A stretch of 13,007 nucleotides of DNA from an uncultured Elusimicrobia bacterium (GCA_945483375.1 CALYRQ010000006.1:1-13007); one strand, 5' to 3'. Counted from the stretch's first letter, positions 1 to 6,313 are shown. Program-made: numbers and translations. The notes: a model not told the origin generated them from the sequence alone.

Positions 1-407
1 GCCATCTGGTCAATGAAGGCGCCGGTGCCGCCAGCGCAGGAGCCGTTCATCCGCACCTCCGTGCCGCCGGTGAGGAAGAGGATCTTGGCGTCCTCACCGC
101 CCAGCTCGATGATGACATCGGAGCCGGGCACCAGACGGTTGGCGGCCACCCGGGTGGCGAACACCTCCTGCACGAAGGGAACATGCACGCTCTCCGCCAT
201 ACCCATGCCGGCAGAGCCGGAAATGGCGCACAGCGCCCGTCCGCCGGGCACATACCGCTCCGCCACCCGCCGCAGCAGCTCCTCGGATTTTTCCAGGATG
301 TGGCTGAAGTGCCGCTCATATGTACTGTAAACGATTTGGTCCGCGTCGTCCAGAACCACGCATTTAATGGTGGTGGACCCCACGTCAAGTCCTACTTTCA
401 AAGTCAT
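1..407 (-). CDS. 2-hydroxyacyl-CoA dehydratase activator (BadF/BcrA/HgdC family ATPase), N-terminal part
   Basis: Reading the minus strand from 407 gives MTLKVGLDVGSTTIKCVVLD, the phosphate-binding start of the ASKHA ATPase fold. Further on come ISGSAGMG, a VIIELGGEDAK segment and NGSCAGGTGAFIDQMA close to the window edge. The NGSCAGGTGAF cysteine is the one that holds the [4Fe-4S] cluster at the dimer interface in HgdC-type activators. Members of the family use ATP to push one electron into a 2-hydroxyacyl-CoA dehydratase or benzoyl-CoA reductase-like partner. The gene runs off the window, so I cannot tell whether this is the short (about 260 aa) activator or the long fused form. The start is uncertain: the strong AAGGAGG ends only one base before the ATG at 407, but lies 7 bases before a TTG two codons later (401), which would give MKVGLDVGSTT. 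The family call is firm; the metabolic partner is unknown. Confidence 0.9.
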   Translation of the reverse strand, partial: MTLKVGLDVGSTTIKCVVLDDADQIVYSTYERHFSHILEKSEELLRRVAERYVPGGRALCAISGSAGMGMAESVHVPFVQEVFATRVAANRLVPGSDVIIELGGEDAKILFLTGGTEVRMNGSCAGGTGAFIDQM

Positions 408-452
408 GCCTCCTTCAGGAAAACGGTTACGTGCCCTTTTCAGCCCGTACCC

Positions 453-478
453 GATACGATACCACATTAGTTCGTATC
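453..478. promoter_or_regulatory. Candidate operator (dyad) in front of the activator gene
   Basis: A perfect 7-bp inverted repeat, GATACGA (453-459) and TCGTATC (472-478), is separated by 12 bases. On the minus strand it overlaps a possible -10 (TAAGAT, 476-481) that lies 17 bases from a weak -35 (TTGCAC, 499-504), upstream of the gene starting at 407. A dyad on and just after a promoter is a typical repressor site. The regulator is not in the window, and the promoter match is modest. Confidence 0.35.
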
Positions 479-554
479 TTACTCTTTTTCGACAGAATGT
501 GCAATTGGAAATCCCACCGAAGGCTGTAAAGAATTTGTTAAAAATCTTTGATGC

Positions 555-583
555 TTTTCATTTATCCAATCTTATGATATACT
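555..583 (+). promoter_or_regulatory. Candidate promoter for queH
   Basis: TTTTCA (555-560, 4 of 6 to the -35 consensus), a 17-base spacer and TATACT (578-583, 5 of 6 to the -10 consensus). Transcription would start near 590, leaving a leader of about 30 bases that includes the GAGG ribosome binding site at 606-609. The AT-rich stretch from 480 to 600 contrasts with the GC-rich genes on either side. Confidence 0.5.
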
Positions 584-618
584 TGTCCCACTTTAGAATG
601 AAAACGAGGTCGACCCCT

Positions 619-1182
619 ATGGATACCGTTTTGCTCCACTGCTGCTGTGCACCGTGCTCTCTCAGCTGTATCGACCCCCTTAGGGCCGAGGGCATTGAGC
701 CGGTGGCCTTTTGGTACAACCCCAACATCCACCCCTGGAAGGAATACCAGGCCCGGCGGGACTGCCTGCTGGAATACGCCCCCACCATCGGCATGGAGGT
801 GCGGGTCCGGGAGGATTACGGCCTGCGGCAGTTCGTGGAGCATGTGGCGGGAGACATCGACCACCGCTGCGCCTACTGCTATGAGCACCGCATCGAGGGC
901 ACGGCCCGTTACGCTGCTGAGCACGGCTTCACCCACTTTACCACCACCCTGCTGGCAAGCCTTTACCAGGACCACGAGGGGATCATCCGGGCGGCGGAAA
1001 AATACGCCAGGCAGTACGGCGTGGAATTTTTGTACCGGGATTTCCGCCCCAATTTCCGGGCCGGGAATCAAAGGGCCCGGGAGCTGGGCTTCTATATGCA
1101 GAAGTACTGCGGCTGTGTGTTTTCCGAGGCAGACCGCTATCAAAAGCAGATCGACCGGGACAAGGCAAGGTTTTCAGAATAA
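619..1182 (+). CDS. queH: Epoxyqueuosine reductase QueH
   Basis: This 187-residue protein matches the QueH (DUF208) family, which carries out the last step of queuosine synthesis, reducing epoxyqueuosine to queuosine in the tRNA wobble position without the cobalamin used by QueG. The signature is visible: HCCCAPC at residues 7-13, the CAYC pair (C84 and C87) and KYCGC near the end (C164 and C166). These cysteines bind the iron-sulfur cluster and metal site in the family. I chose the ATG at 619 (MDTVLLHCCC) because GAGG at 606-609 sits 9 bases upstream; an in-frame ATG at 598 lacks such a site, and longer upstream extensions read through the promoter region. A strong hairpin terminator follows directly. 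Codon use is GC-rich and CTG/GAG-heavy, like the activator gene and unlike everything after about 1390. Function is confident. Confidence 0.93.
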   Translation: MDTVLLHCCCAPCSLSCIDPLRAEGIEPVAFWYNPNIHPWKEYQARRDCLLEYAPTIGMEVRVREDYGLRQFVEHVAGDIDHRCAYCYEHRIEGTARYAAEHGFTHFTTTLLASLYQDHEGIIRAAEKYARQYGVEFLYRDFRPNFRAGNQRARELGFYMQKYCGCVFSEADRYQKQIDRDKARFSE

Positions 1183-1384
1183 GGAAAAGGCAGGCACCGC
1201 CTGCCTTTTTGTATGTTCCCTGGGCCGCCATCATCCGGCGGCTGGTGCGGATATACAGCACGGCCACCAAAGCGGTGGACAGTATGTCCGCCGCCGGCTG
1301 GGCCCACAAAAGGCCGTTCATACCCAGCAGTGCCTCCAGCAAAAACAGCGCAGGAATGTAAATGACATTGAAGAAGCGGCCCAA
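983..1384 (-). pseudogene. C-terminal fragment of a MATE-family efflux protein
   Basis: On the minus strand from 1384 the reading frame gives GRFFNVIYIPALFLLEALLG, followed by MNGLLWAQPAADILSTALV and then LYIRTSRRMMAAQ. This is the last membrane segments and basic tail of a NorM/MATE multidrug exporter (whole proteins are about 450 aa with 12 membrane helices). Two things are wrong. Upstream of 1384 the frame turns into unrelated sequence (GADIQHAVCQHEIGF) and stops, so about 85% of the gene is missing at the boundary described in the findings. Downstream there is no stop before the shared terminator; the frame runs through the hairpin and 200 bases into the antisense of queH, ending at 983. 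The true end was probably near 1211, which suggests a changed stop codon, a frameshift or a sequencing error. Family assignment is good; it is not a working gene as shown. Confidence 0.65.
1185..1210. terminator. Bidirectional rho-independent terminator after queH
   Basis: AAAAGGCAGGC (1185-1195), a 3-base loop, then GCCTGCCTTTT (1199-1209), with a T run on the plus strand and an A run that becomes T on the minus strand. It lies 3 bases after the queH stop and faces the convergent MATE fragment, so it could serve both genes. Confidence 0.9.
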
Positions 1385-1387
1385 AAA

Positions 1388-1549
1388 GCCAATTTCGTGC
1401 TGACAAACCGCGTGCTGGATATCGGCACCCTGGAGCTGGATAAATTACACAAAGCGGGCGAAGTGGGCATTCAGGAAGCCACCCGGAACATGGAGGCGCT
1501 GCAGGAAGACATCCTGTTGTTTGCGTTACCTTATGTGCTTAAATTATAA
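1388..1549 (+). CDS. C-terminal fragment of an unidentified protein
   Basis: The plus frame from about 1388 reads ANFVLTNRVLDIGTLELDK and then a helix-rich, charged stretch ending ILLFALPYVLKL at the TAA (1547-1549). It has the regular hydrophobic/charged spacing of a coding helix or coiled coil, but I do not recognise the family. No start is present: upstream of 1388 the same frame is the antisense of the MATE fragment, so the N-terminus was lost at the boundary. Its last 17 bases overlap the ATG at 1533 of the TPR gene, a normal operon-style overlap, which suggests that this end belongs with the downstream genome. It could still be a chance open frame. Confidence 0.45.
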   Translation, partial: ANFVLTNRVLDIGTLELDKLHKAGEVGIQEATRNMEALQEDILLFALPYVLKL

Positions 1550-2507
1550 ACCCCTTTTTATTGCCGCGGCCGCGCTGTGGACGGCGGCCTGTTCGGCGGG
1601 ATTTTTGGGCCTGGCCCCGGCGGGCGACCGCAAAGAATACGTCCAGGCGCGCGACTTGTATAATTCCGGCCGGTACGACCGCGCCATCACGGAACTGACC
1701 GAATACATCTACAAAACAAAAAATGTAAAACGCCGCGAAGCGCGCGCGTACCGTTTGCTCGGCGCCAGTTACGAACAGCAAAACAACCTCAGTAAAGCGT
1801 TGGAAGTTTATTTGGAAGCGTTGGAATTTCACCCTAAAAATACGCCGCTTTTGGCGGCCGCGGCCAATTTGTACCAGCAAACCGGGTTAACCAACCGCTC
1901 GATTGAACTGTATGCCCGCGTGCTTACGCAGGAGCCCAACAATCTCGACGCGCTTTCCGGCCAGGCCGCCAACTATTCCGCCATGGGTTTTTACTCCAAA
2001 GCGCGCCAAACCTACGACCGTTTCTTCGAGCTCAACCCGACGGCCGACGCGCGCCACCGCGCCCGCTACGCCGAAACATTCTTACGTCAGCGCAACTTTG
2101 AAAATGCGTTTATCAACATCACCATGGCCCTTGCCAATAACGATCAAAACCCCGATTTTTGGCGTTTAAGCGCCTATGCCCGCCAGGGGCTCGGCCAGCC
2201 GCAAGAAGCGTTGCAAGACCTGGAAGCCGCCCTCCTGCTGGCTCCCGGACGGCGGGATTTACTGGCCCAAAAAGCGCTGTGGTTATATAAAGACGGCGAC
2301 TACAAAAATTCTCTGGCAACCGCCGCGCAAATTTTAAAACAACAGCCGGACAACCAACTCGCCCAATTCATCCAAGCAATGAATTGGTACCGCCTGGGCA
2401 AAAAGAATGCGTCTAAAAAACAGCTGGAAAAAATCAGCCAGGCCGACACCGATACGTTTGTCGGACAGGTGGCGGCCAAATTACTGACGTTTCTCCCGCA
2501 AAAATAA
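1533..2507 (+). CDS. Exported tetratricopeptide-repeat protein, possible lipoprotein
   Basis: The 324-residue product starts MCLNYKPLFIAAAALW, a short positively charged and then hydrophobic signal sequence, followed by TAAC with C20 as a possible lipidated cysteine (position -3 is T rather than the usual L, so the lipobox is imperfect). The rest, from about residue 35, is roughly eight 34-residue TPR units; examples are ARDLYNSGRYDRAITEL, LLGASYEQQNNLSKALEVYL and ALWLYKDGDYKNSLATAA. TPR arrays are protein-docking scaffolds, and in the envelope they often serve assembly or secretion machines, but nothing here names the partner. I prefer the ATG at 1533 to a TTG at 1521 because it begins the signal peptide, though neither has a clear ribosome site; translation may be coupled to the overlapping upstream frame. 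A strong terminator follows. Confidence 0.85.
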   Translation: MCLNYKPLFIAAAALWTAACSAGFLGLAPAGDRKEYVQARDLYNSGRYDRAITELTEYIYKTKNVKRREARAYRLLGASYEQQNNLSKALEVYLEALEFHPKNTPLLAAAANLYQQTGLTNRSIELYARVLTQEPNNLDALSGQAANYSAMGFYSKARQTYDRFFELNPTADARHRARYAETFLRQRNFENAFINITMALANNDQNPDFWRLSAYARQGLGQPQEALQDLEAALLLAPGRRDLLAQKALWLYKDGDYKNSLATAAQILKQQPDNQLAQFIQAMNWYRLGKKNASKKQLEKISQADTDTFVGQVAAKLLTFLPQK

Positions 2508-2521
2508 CCCTTTGTAACGCA

Positions 2522-2554
2522 AAAAGAGGCGGACCTTTCGGGTCCGCCTCTTTT
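2522..2554. terminator. Bidirectional terminator between TPR gene and TldD-like operon
   Basis: GAGGCGGACC (2526-2535) pairs with GGTCCGCCTC (2541-2550) around a 5-base loop, flanked by AAAA (2522-2525) and TTTT (2551-2554), which extend the stem to 14 bp and give a T tract on both strands. It lies 15 bases after the TPR gene stop and 17 bases from the end of the convergent gene at 2571, so it can end both transcripts. Confidence 0.93.
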
Positions 2555-2570
2555 CTGCTTAATAACAAAT

Positions 2571-4208
2571 TTACGGTTTGGGAACGAACGGAGCCCGGTC
2601 CGGCTTGGCGTCCACCGGCAGAATTTCCGCTTCTTCCAAGAGTAAGGAAGGCGTTACAATCGTGCCGGGACGGTCCGCATTTCCCGTGTAATAAACGGCG
2701 TCTTCCCCGCCGGCGGCGGCGATATCGCGCAGCGAACGGGTGGAAATATTTTTCAAATCCAACCCGTAAGCGGGAACGCGGCGGCCGTCTTCGGCGTACA
2801 CGCGCCAGGCGCGGTTGGTGGAGTCGCCGTAGGTTTCCAGCTCATAACAATACTTTAGATCCCAATCGCGGCACATCGCCAAAAATTCTTCTTGTAACGC
2901 CTCTTCCGACAGCGGCGTCTTGGGTTCAACAAACACGTTTGTTAAACTTTCCCGCGGATAGGAATAAGAAGACAAGCGGGCGTGCCCATTGCTTTCGTGC
3001 CCTTCCGCAAGCGGACGGCGCGACAGCGGAAACGCGCGCAAACGCCCCAGGGAAGTCAGCTTCAATTCCTGTGACGGCACCCCCTCATCGTCCACCGGCA
3101 TATAGAACAAGGGGAGCCCTTTGTATTCGCGCAGAAGCGGCTTATCCACAATATCCACCACGTTGGACAGCACGCGCATCCCTTTTTTCTCGCGGAAACT
3201 GCCCGCATGCGGGTCCTGCTCGTACAAATCGGACAATAACGGCTTTACGTTTTCCACCTGCCACACAAAATTGCTTTCGATAAACTGTGCGGCCGCATGG
3301 GGACGCAACAGCACCGGCCCTAAATAAGATTCGGCTTTGTACGCATTGTAACGTTCCAGCATTTCAGCCAAAAAAGCATCCGTTTTTTCTTCCAGGGCTT
3401 TTTCGTCCGGCGTACGGTAATCGGAAATGGGAATGTACTCATAAAACGATTGCACATGTCCGTCCCGATTGCGCAGGCGTGCGAACAGGGTCAGCGTTAC
3501 CTGGTGGAATAATGTCTGGTACGCGCCTCCAAGGCTGTTTAAATAATAGTATTCCCAATGGTTGTCGGTAAATTCCGCTTCAAAATTATCCAGTTGAGAC
3601 ACATTTTTGCCCTTGGCGGAAAGCGTTTTGACGATTTTTTCCCACTTTGCGGTGTCCGGCAGGTCAAACTTCTCCGCTTCTTCAAATACCGCGGCTTGCG
3701 GCGCGGGAACTGCGTCCGGCAGCGCAGTGGATAATTCTTTTTTCCGCTTATACGCCTGTTTTTTAACGAAAGAATCAAGCGACATGTGGTATTCGCTGTT
3801 TGACAAATTCCACAAGTCACGGCGAATGCCGTCATAACTGGAGGGTATGTTTCTGGAACCGAAAGGGTCATAAGAAAAACGGTTGTTTTCAAAACCGAGC
3901 TGATCGTTCTTATCCGAACCGACGCCCAAAATGGTCACGCCCGACAGATTTTCCTCCGGCCCGAAGGAACTCAAACGCATCTGCCCCAAAGAAGCCCAAA
4001 AGGACAGGGTCAGCGCATGCCTTATTTTATACGCCGCATAGTACGGCGCGGGAGAACCGGGAGAGCGCAATTCTTTGAGCGTGCGGTTCATCTCATCCTG
4101 CATGGCACGGAAGTAAACGTTATCCGGCAGCGAAGGCTGCGCCTGTTTGGCAAAAGCCGGCGGCAAAAATACGGCAAAGCAAAGCGCGAAAACTAAAAAT
4201 TTTCTCAT
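2571..4208 (-). CDS. Exported TldD/PmbA-family protein without the metal site (TldE-like pseudoenzyme)
   Basis: The 545-residue product has a signal peptide (MRKFLVFALCFAVFLPPAFA, cleavage after AFA near residue 20). It is a diverged relative of the upstream gene product: shared landmarks at nearly the same positions include VDDEGVPSQ (372-380; YDDEGVKSQ in the partner), ESNGHAR (405-411; SNGHGRR) and TPSLLLEEAEI (519-529; SPSVLLKTLEI). The zinc-protease motif is gone: residues 311-316 read ESNFVW where the partner has HEVLGH, and the C-terminal cysteine ligand is also absent. In E. coli the TldD/TldE protease is a pair in which only TldD carries the metal, so this gene is likely the TldE-like half; that is inference. 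Its ATG overlaps the partner stop by 4 bases (ATGA), and a strong AAGGAGGT lies inside the partner's last codons, pointing to coupled translation. Substrate is unknown. Confidence 0.82.
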   Translation of the reverse strand: MRKFLVFALCFAVFLPPAFAKQAQPSLPDNVYFRAMQDEMNRTLKELRSPGSPAPYYAAYKIRHALTLSFWASLGQMRLSSFGPEENLSGVTILGVGSDKNDQLGFENNRFSYDPFGSRNIPSSYDGIRRDLWNLSNSEYHMSLDSFVKKQAYKRKKELSTALPDAVPAPQAAVFEEAEKFDLPDTAKWEKIVKTLSAKGKNVSQLDNFEAEFTDNHWEYYYLNSLGGAYQTLFHQVTLTLFARLRNRDGHVQSFYEYIPISDYRTPDEKALEEKTDAFLAEMLERYNAYKAESYLGPVLLRPHAAAQFIESNFVWQVENVKPLLSDLYEQDPHAGSFREKKGMRVLSNVVDIVDKPLLREYKGLPLFYMPVDDEGVPSQELKLTSLGRLRAFPLSRRPLAEGHESNGHARLSSYSYPRESLTNVFVEPKTPLSEEALQEEFLAMCRDWDLKYCYELETYGDSTNRAWRVYAEDGRRVPAYGLDLKNISTRSLRDIAAAGGEDAVYYTGNADRPGTIVTPSLLLEEAEILPVDAKPDRAPFVPKP

Positions 4209-5908
4209 TTTTTACCTCCTTTTTTCACCGCATCCGGCGGCGGAAGGATAGGCGGTTTGACCGCGCTTTTGGCGGTATGCTCGATTTCCAGCGTCTTTAA
4301 CAGCACGCTGGGGGAAATGGCCGATACCGGCACCCAGCCGGATTCCGCGCCGCAATTGCCGTTAAACACAGCGTCATCGTCGGCCGCAGCGATAATTTGC
4401 GAAAAACTGACAAGCGGCGTACCCACAATGTCCACGCCGCGGATGACTTCTTTGCGGCCGTCTGGATATACGCGGTAAACATATCTGGGTTTCAGCTTAA
4501 ACACTTGCGGAGAGTTGGTATCCGTCATGGTAAATCCGCCGGACAAATCGTCAATGATAAACCCGTACGGCTTGCCCTGGCGTTGGATTTCCTCAACCAG
4601 CATTTTTTCCAGTTCGTCGTACGAAACGGTTTCGGACGCAACCACGCGCGTATTGCCCATGCGCGCCACCGCCCGTTTGCCGTCACTGCGCCGCCCGTGC
4701 CCGTTGGAAACGGGGAAACCTTTGATGGGGCTGGAACTCATTAAGAAATTTTTTAAGACGCCGTTTTCAATCATTACCACGGGCTGGGATTTAACGCCTT
4801 CGTCGTCGTATTCATAGAATCCGCACAGCGGCTCACCGTTGAAAGATTGCAAAGTAGCGTCGTCCACCACGCTGATAAACGGGGCCGTTACCTGCTGGCC
4901 CAGTTTGGAAGTAAACGTCCGGCCGAAAGAGTCTTCTTTCTGGCGATGTCCTTCCATACGGTGACCCAACACTTCGTGCACAAAAACGCCCATCGCACGG
5001 CTCTTTAAAATCGTCGGGGCCGTAATGGGTTCCGCCAGCGGCGCACGGTAGAGCGTTTCCAGCTCTTTTACCGATTCCGCCACCGCCGCCGACAACGCGG
5101 CTTCCGTCGGGATATCCTCCGCCGAAACGATGTTGTAAGCCTGCCCGCGTTTCAATTCTAACCCGTCGGCCGTTTTACCGTACAGAGAATATTGTATGCG
5201 GAAATCAATAATGGGCTGTTTTAACCGGGTTCCGCGGGAATCCACAAAATACCGGTGCCCGAGCGTGGCCGAAAAGCTGAAGTCACTGTCCAGTACTACG
5301 GGATTTCCCTGCACCTGACGGGATACTTTTAAAAGCATTTTTTCAAGCGCGTCCCAGTCAAAAGAAGGGAACTCCCGCGTAAAACAATACGAAGATACGG
5401 CGGGAAATACAAAATCCGGCGAATCATCCATCCGCTGCGAAGCGCCCTGCACGTCCGCCTGAACGCGTCCGTAATCCTGCTGGGCCCGCTCCACCGCTTT
5501 TTGCGTAAGCCACCACACGGCGCGCATAAAAGAGGTGCCGTCCCCTTCCAACGCAGGCATTCCTCCGCGGACGACCGAATAATCATCCTGCGAATTTTTC
5601 AGCTTGCGGGTATTATCCATCTCCGGCGAACCGACGCGCACCTGCACATCCATCTGCGGATAAAAAAACTCACGTCTGGAACTGACGCCGCCGTACTGCA
5701 CATACACGCTGCGGTAAACCGCGTCCGTATACGTATAAGACATATAATAAACGGGCGGATTGAGCTTTTTAAGCGTTTTAAACGAACGGTTCATTTCCGC
5801 AGCCAACAATTTTACCGGCCGTTCGGACGAAATTTTGCAGTTTTGTTTCTCCGCCCACAGCGGAAGCGCAAACGCAAGAATAAAAAATAAAGATAAAACT
5901 TTTTTCAT
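4205..5908 (-). CDS. Exported TldD-like zinc metallopeptidase
   Basis: The 567-residue product belongs to the TldD/PmbA (peptidase U62) family. The zinc-protease motif HEVLGHRMEGH is at residues 311-321 (HExxxH at 311-316, E312 as the expected general base), with YDDEG at 367-371 and C519 in NCGAESGWVPVSA, placed like the conserved cysteine ligand near the end of E. coli TldD. Unlike cytoplasmic E. coli TldD (about 480 aa), it starts with a signal peptide (MKKVLSLFFILAFALPLWAE), so it should act in the periplasm or at the envelope. The family trims unfolded peptides, as in microcin B17 maturation and CcdA turnover, but no such substrate gene is visible here. AAAGGAGG lies 6 bases before the ATG. 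The next gene overlaps it by 4 bases. The C-terminal KKGGKK is encoded by the ribosome site of that next gene. Confidence 0.9.
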   Translation of the reverse strand: MKKVLSLFFILAFALPLWAEKQNCKISSERPVKLLAAEMNRSFKTLKKLNPPVYYMSYTYTDAVYRSVYVQYGGVSSRREFFYPQMDVQVRVGSPEMDNTRKLKNSQDDYSVVRGGMPALEGDGTSFMRAVWWLTQKAVERAQQDYGRVQADVQGASQRMDDSPDFVFPAVSSYCFTREFPSFDWDALEKMLLKVSRQVQGNPVVLDSDFSFSATLGHRYFVDSRGTRLKQPIIDFRIQYSLYGKTADGLELKRGQAYNIVSAEDIPTEAALSAAVAESVKELETLYRAPLAEPITAPTILKSRAMGVFVHEVLGHRMEGHRQKEDSFGRTFTSKLGQQVTAPFISVVDDATLQSFNGEPLCGFYEYDDEGVKSQPVVMIENGVLKNFLMSSSPIKGFPVSNGHGRRSDGKRAVARMGNTRVVASETVSYDELEKMLVEEIQRQGKPYGFIIDDLSGGFTMTDTNSPQVFKLKPRYVYRVYPDGRKEVIRGVDIVGTPLVSFSQIIAAADDDAVFNGNCGAESGWVPVSAISPSVLLKTLEIEHTAKSAVKPPILPPPDAVKKGGKK

Positions 5909-5945
5909 GTAACCCCTCCTTTCGTCATTGTAGCATAATAGCCGA

Positions 5946-5974
5946 TTGGAGCGCGCCGTAAAAAATGCTATGAT
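5946..5974 (+). promoter_or_regulatory. Promoter of tRNA-Thr
   Basis: TTGGAG (5946-5951), a 17-base spacer and TATGAT (5969-5974) preceded by TGC, an extended -10. Transcription would start about 10 bases before the tRNA. It is divergent from the TldD-like operon; a weak minus-strand -10 (TATTAT, 5935-5940) sits back to back with it. Confidence 0.65.
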
Positions 5975-5991
5975 ATGTATACAGATTTAAC

Positions 5992-6064
5992 GCCGAGGTA
6001 GCTCAACTGGCAGAGCAACGGTTTTGTAAACCGTAGGTTGTGGGTTCGACTCCCATCCTCGGCT
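5992..6064 (+). tRNA. tRNA-Thr (anticodon UGU)
   Basis: A full cloverleaf can be folded by eye. The acceptor stem GCCGAGG pairs with CCTCGGC and has discriminator T6064; the D arm is GCTCAACTGGCAGAGC. The anticodon stem ACGGT/ACCGT encloses the loop TTTGTAA, which gives anticodon TGT, and the T arm is GTGGG TTCGACT CCCAT. CCA is not encoded. The gene reads ACA and, by wobble, other ACN threonine codons. A strong promoter precedes it and a hairpin terminator starts 7 bases after its end. Its last 17 bases are repeated exactly at 6241-6257. Confidence 0.97.
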
Positions 6065-6257
6065 GACTTTATCCACCCGCAAGGGTGGATTTTTGTCAGC
6101 CGGGAAGCGCACCAACTGCTTGGTGCGCGTTGGGAGGAGAAGGCCGGAGCGATGTTTTTGTTTGCGCCAGCTAAGTGCGCAAGGCAAAAACCGCGAGGCC
6201 CGGCCCGAAGGCTTTTTCCGTCAGGAAAAAGACCGTAGGGGACTCCCATCCTCGGCT
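6065..6257 (+). repeat. Structured cassette bounded by a second copy of the tRNA 3' end
   Basis: This stretch between tRNA-Thr and the TerC gene holds no convincing gene but is full of hairpins. In order: ATCCACCC/GGGTGGAT (6071-6090), nested in GGCTGAC/GTCAGCC (6061-6067 and 6095-6101); GCGCACCAA/TTGGTGCGC (6107-6128, 4-base loop); GTTTTTG with TTGCGC against GCGCAA with CAAAAAC (6154-6191, 9-base loop); CTTTTTCC/GGAAAAAG (6212-6231, 4-base loop). It closes with GACTCCCATCCTCGGCT (6241-6257), an exact copy of the tRNA end at 6048-6064, preceded by ACCGTAGG (6232-6239), also found in the tRNA at 6030-6037. The second copy therefore resembles a tRNA 3' half that lost about 10 bases of the T arm. 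It may be an integration scar, a small mobile repeat or a structured RNA. Open frames here are antisense or chance. Confidence 0.7.
6071..6094 (+). terminator. tRNA-Thr terminator
   Basis: ATCCACCC, loop GCAA, GGGTGGAT, then TTTT. An 8-bp stem with a stable tetraloop 6 bases past the tRNA end, followed by a T run. It is also the inner part of a longer hairpin whose outer arm uses the last four tRNA bases. Confidence 0.75.
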
Positions 6258-6313
6258 TTTTTGCTGCTTCCTAGCACGCGGACTTCATTCTCGCTCCTCC
6301 CCTTTTAAAAGAG

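Noticed and set aside
6..388. Plus-strand and second minus-strand open frames over the activator gene
   Set aside because: They are Pro/Arg/Ser-rich shadows of the GC-rich activator frame, which alone shows the ATPase and iron-sulfur motifs.
367..618. Longer N-terminus for QueH starting at 367 or 598
   Set aside because: The extension crosses the activator start, the dyad and the queH promoter. The family N-terminus and the ribosome site both fit the ATG at 619.
1521..1532. TTG start at 1521 for the TPR protein
   Set aside because: It adds only MRYL before the signal peptide and has no ribosome site; the ATG at 1533 is the simpler choice.
5927..5935. TGCTACAAT on the minus strand as extended -10 for the TldD-like operon
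   Set aside because: Transcription would start around 5920 and cut into the AAAGGAGG ribosome site at 5915-5922. The weak TATTAT at 5935-5940 is better placed, but I did not list it as a feature because no -35 is visible.
5968..6249. Minus-strand open frame containing GSRTHNLRFTKPLLCQLSY
   Set aside because: This is the antisense translation of tRNA-Thr and the hairpin cassette, a well-known false protein. It has no ribosome site or family support.
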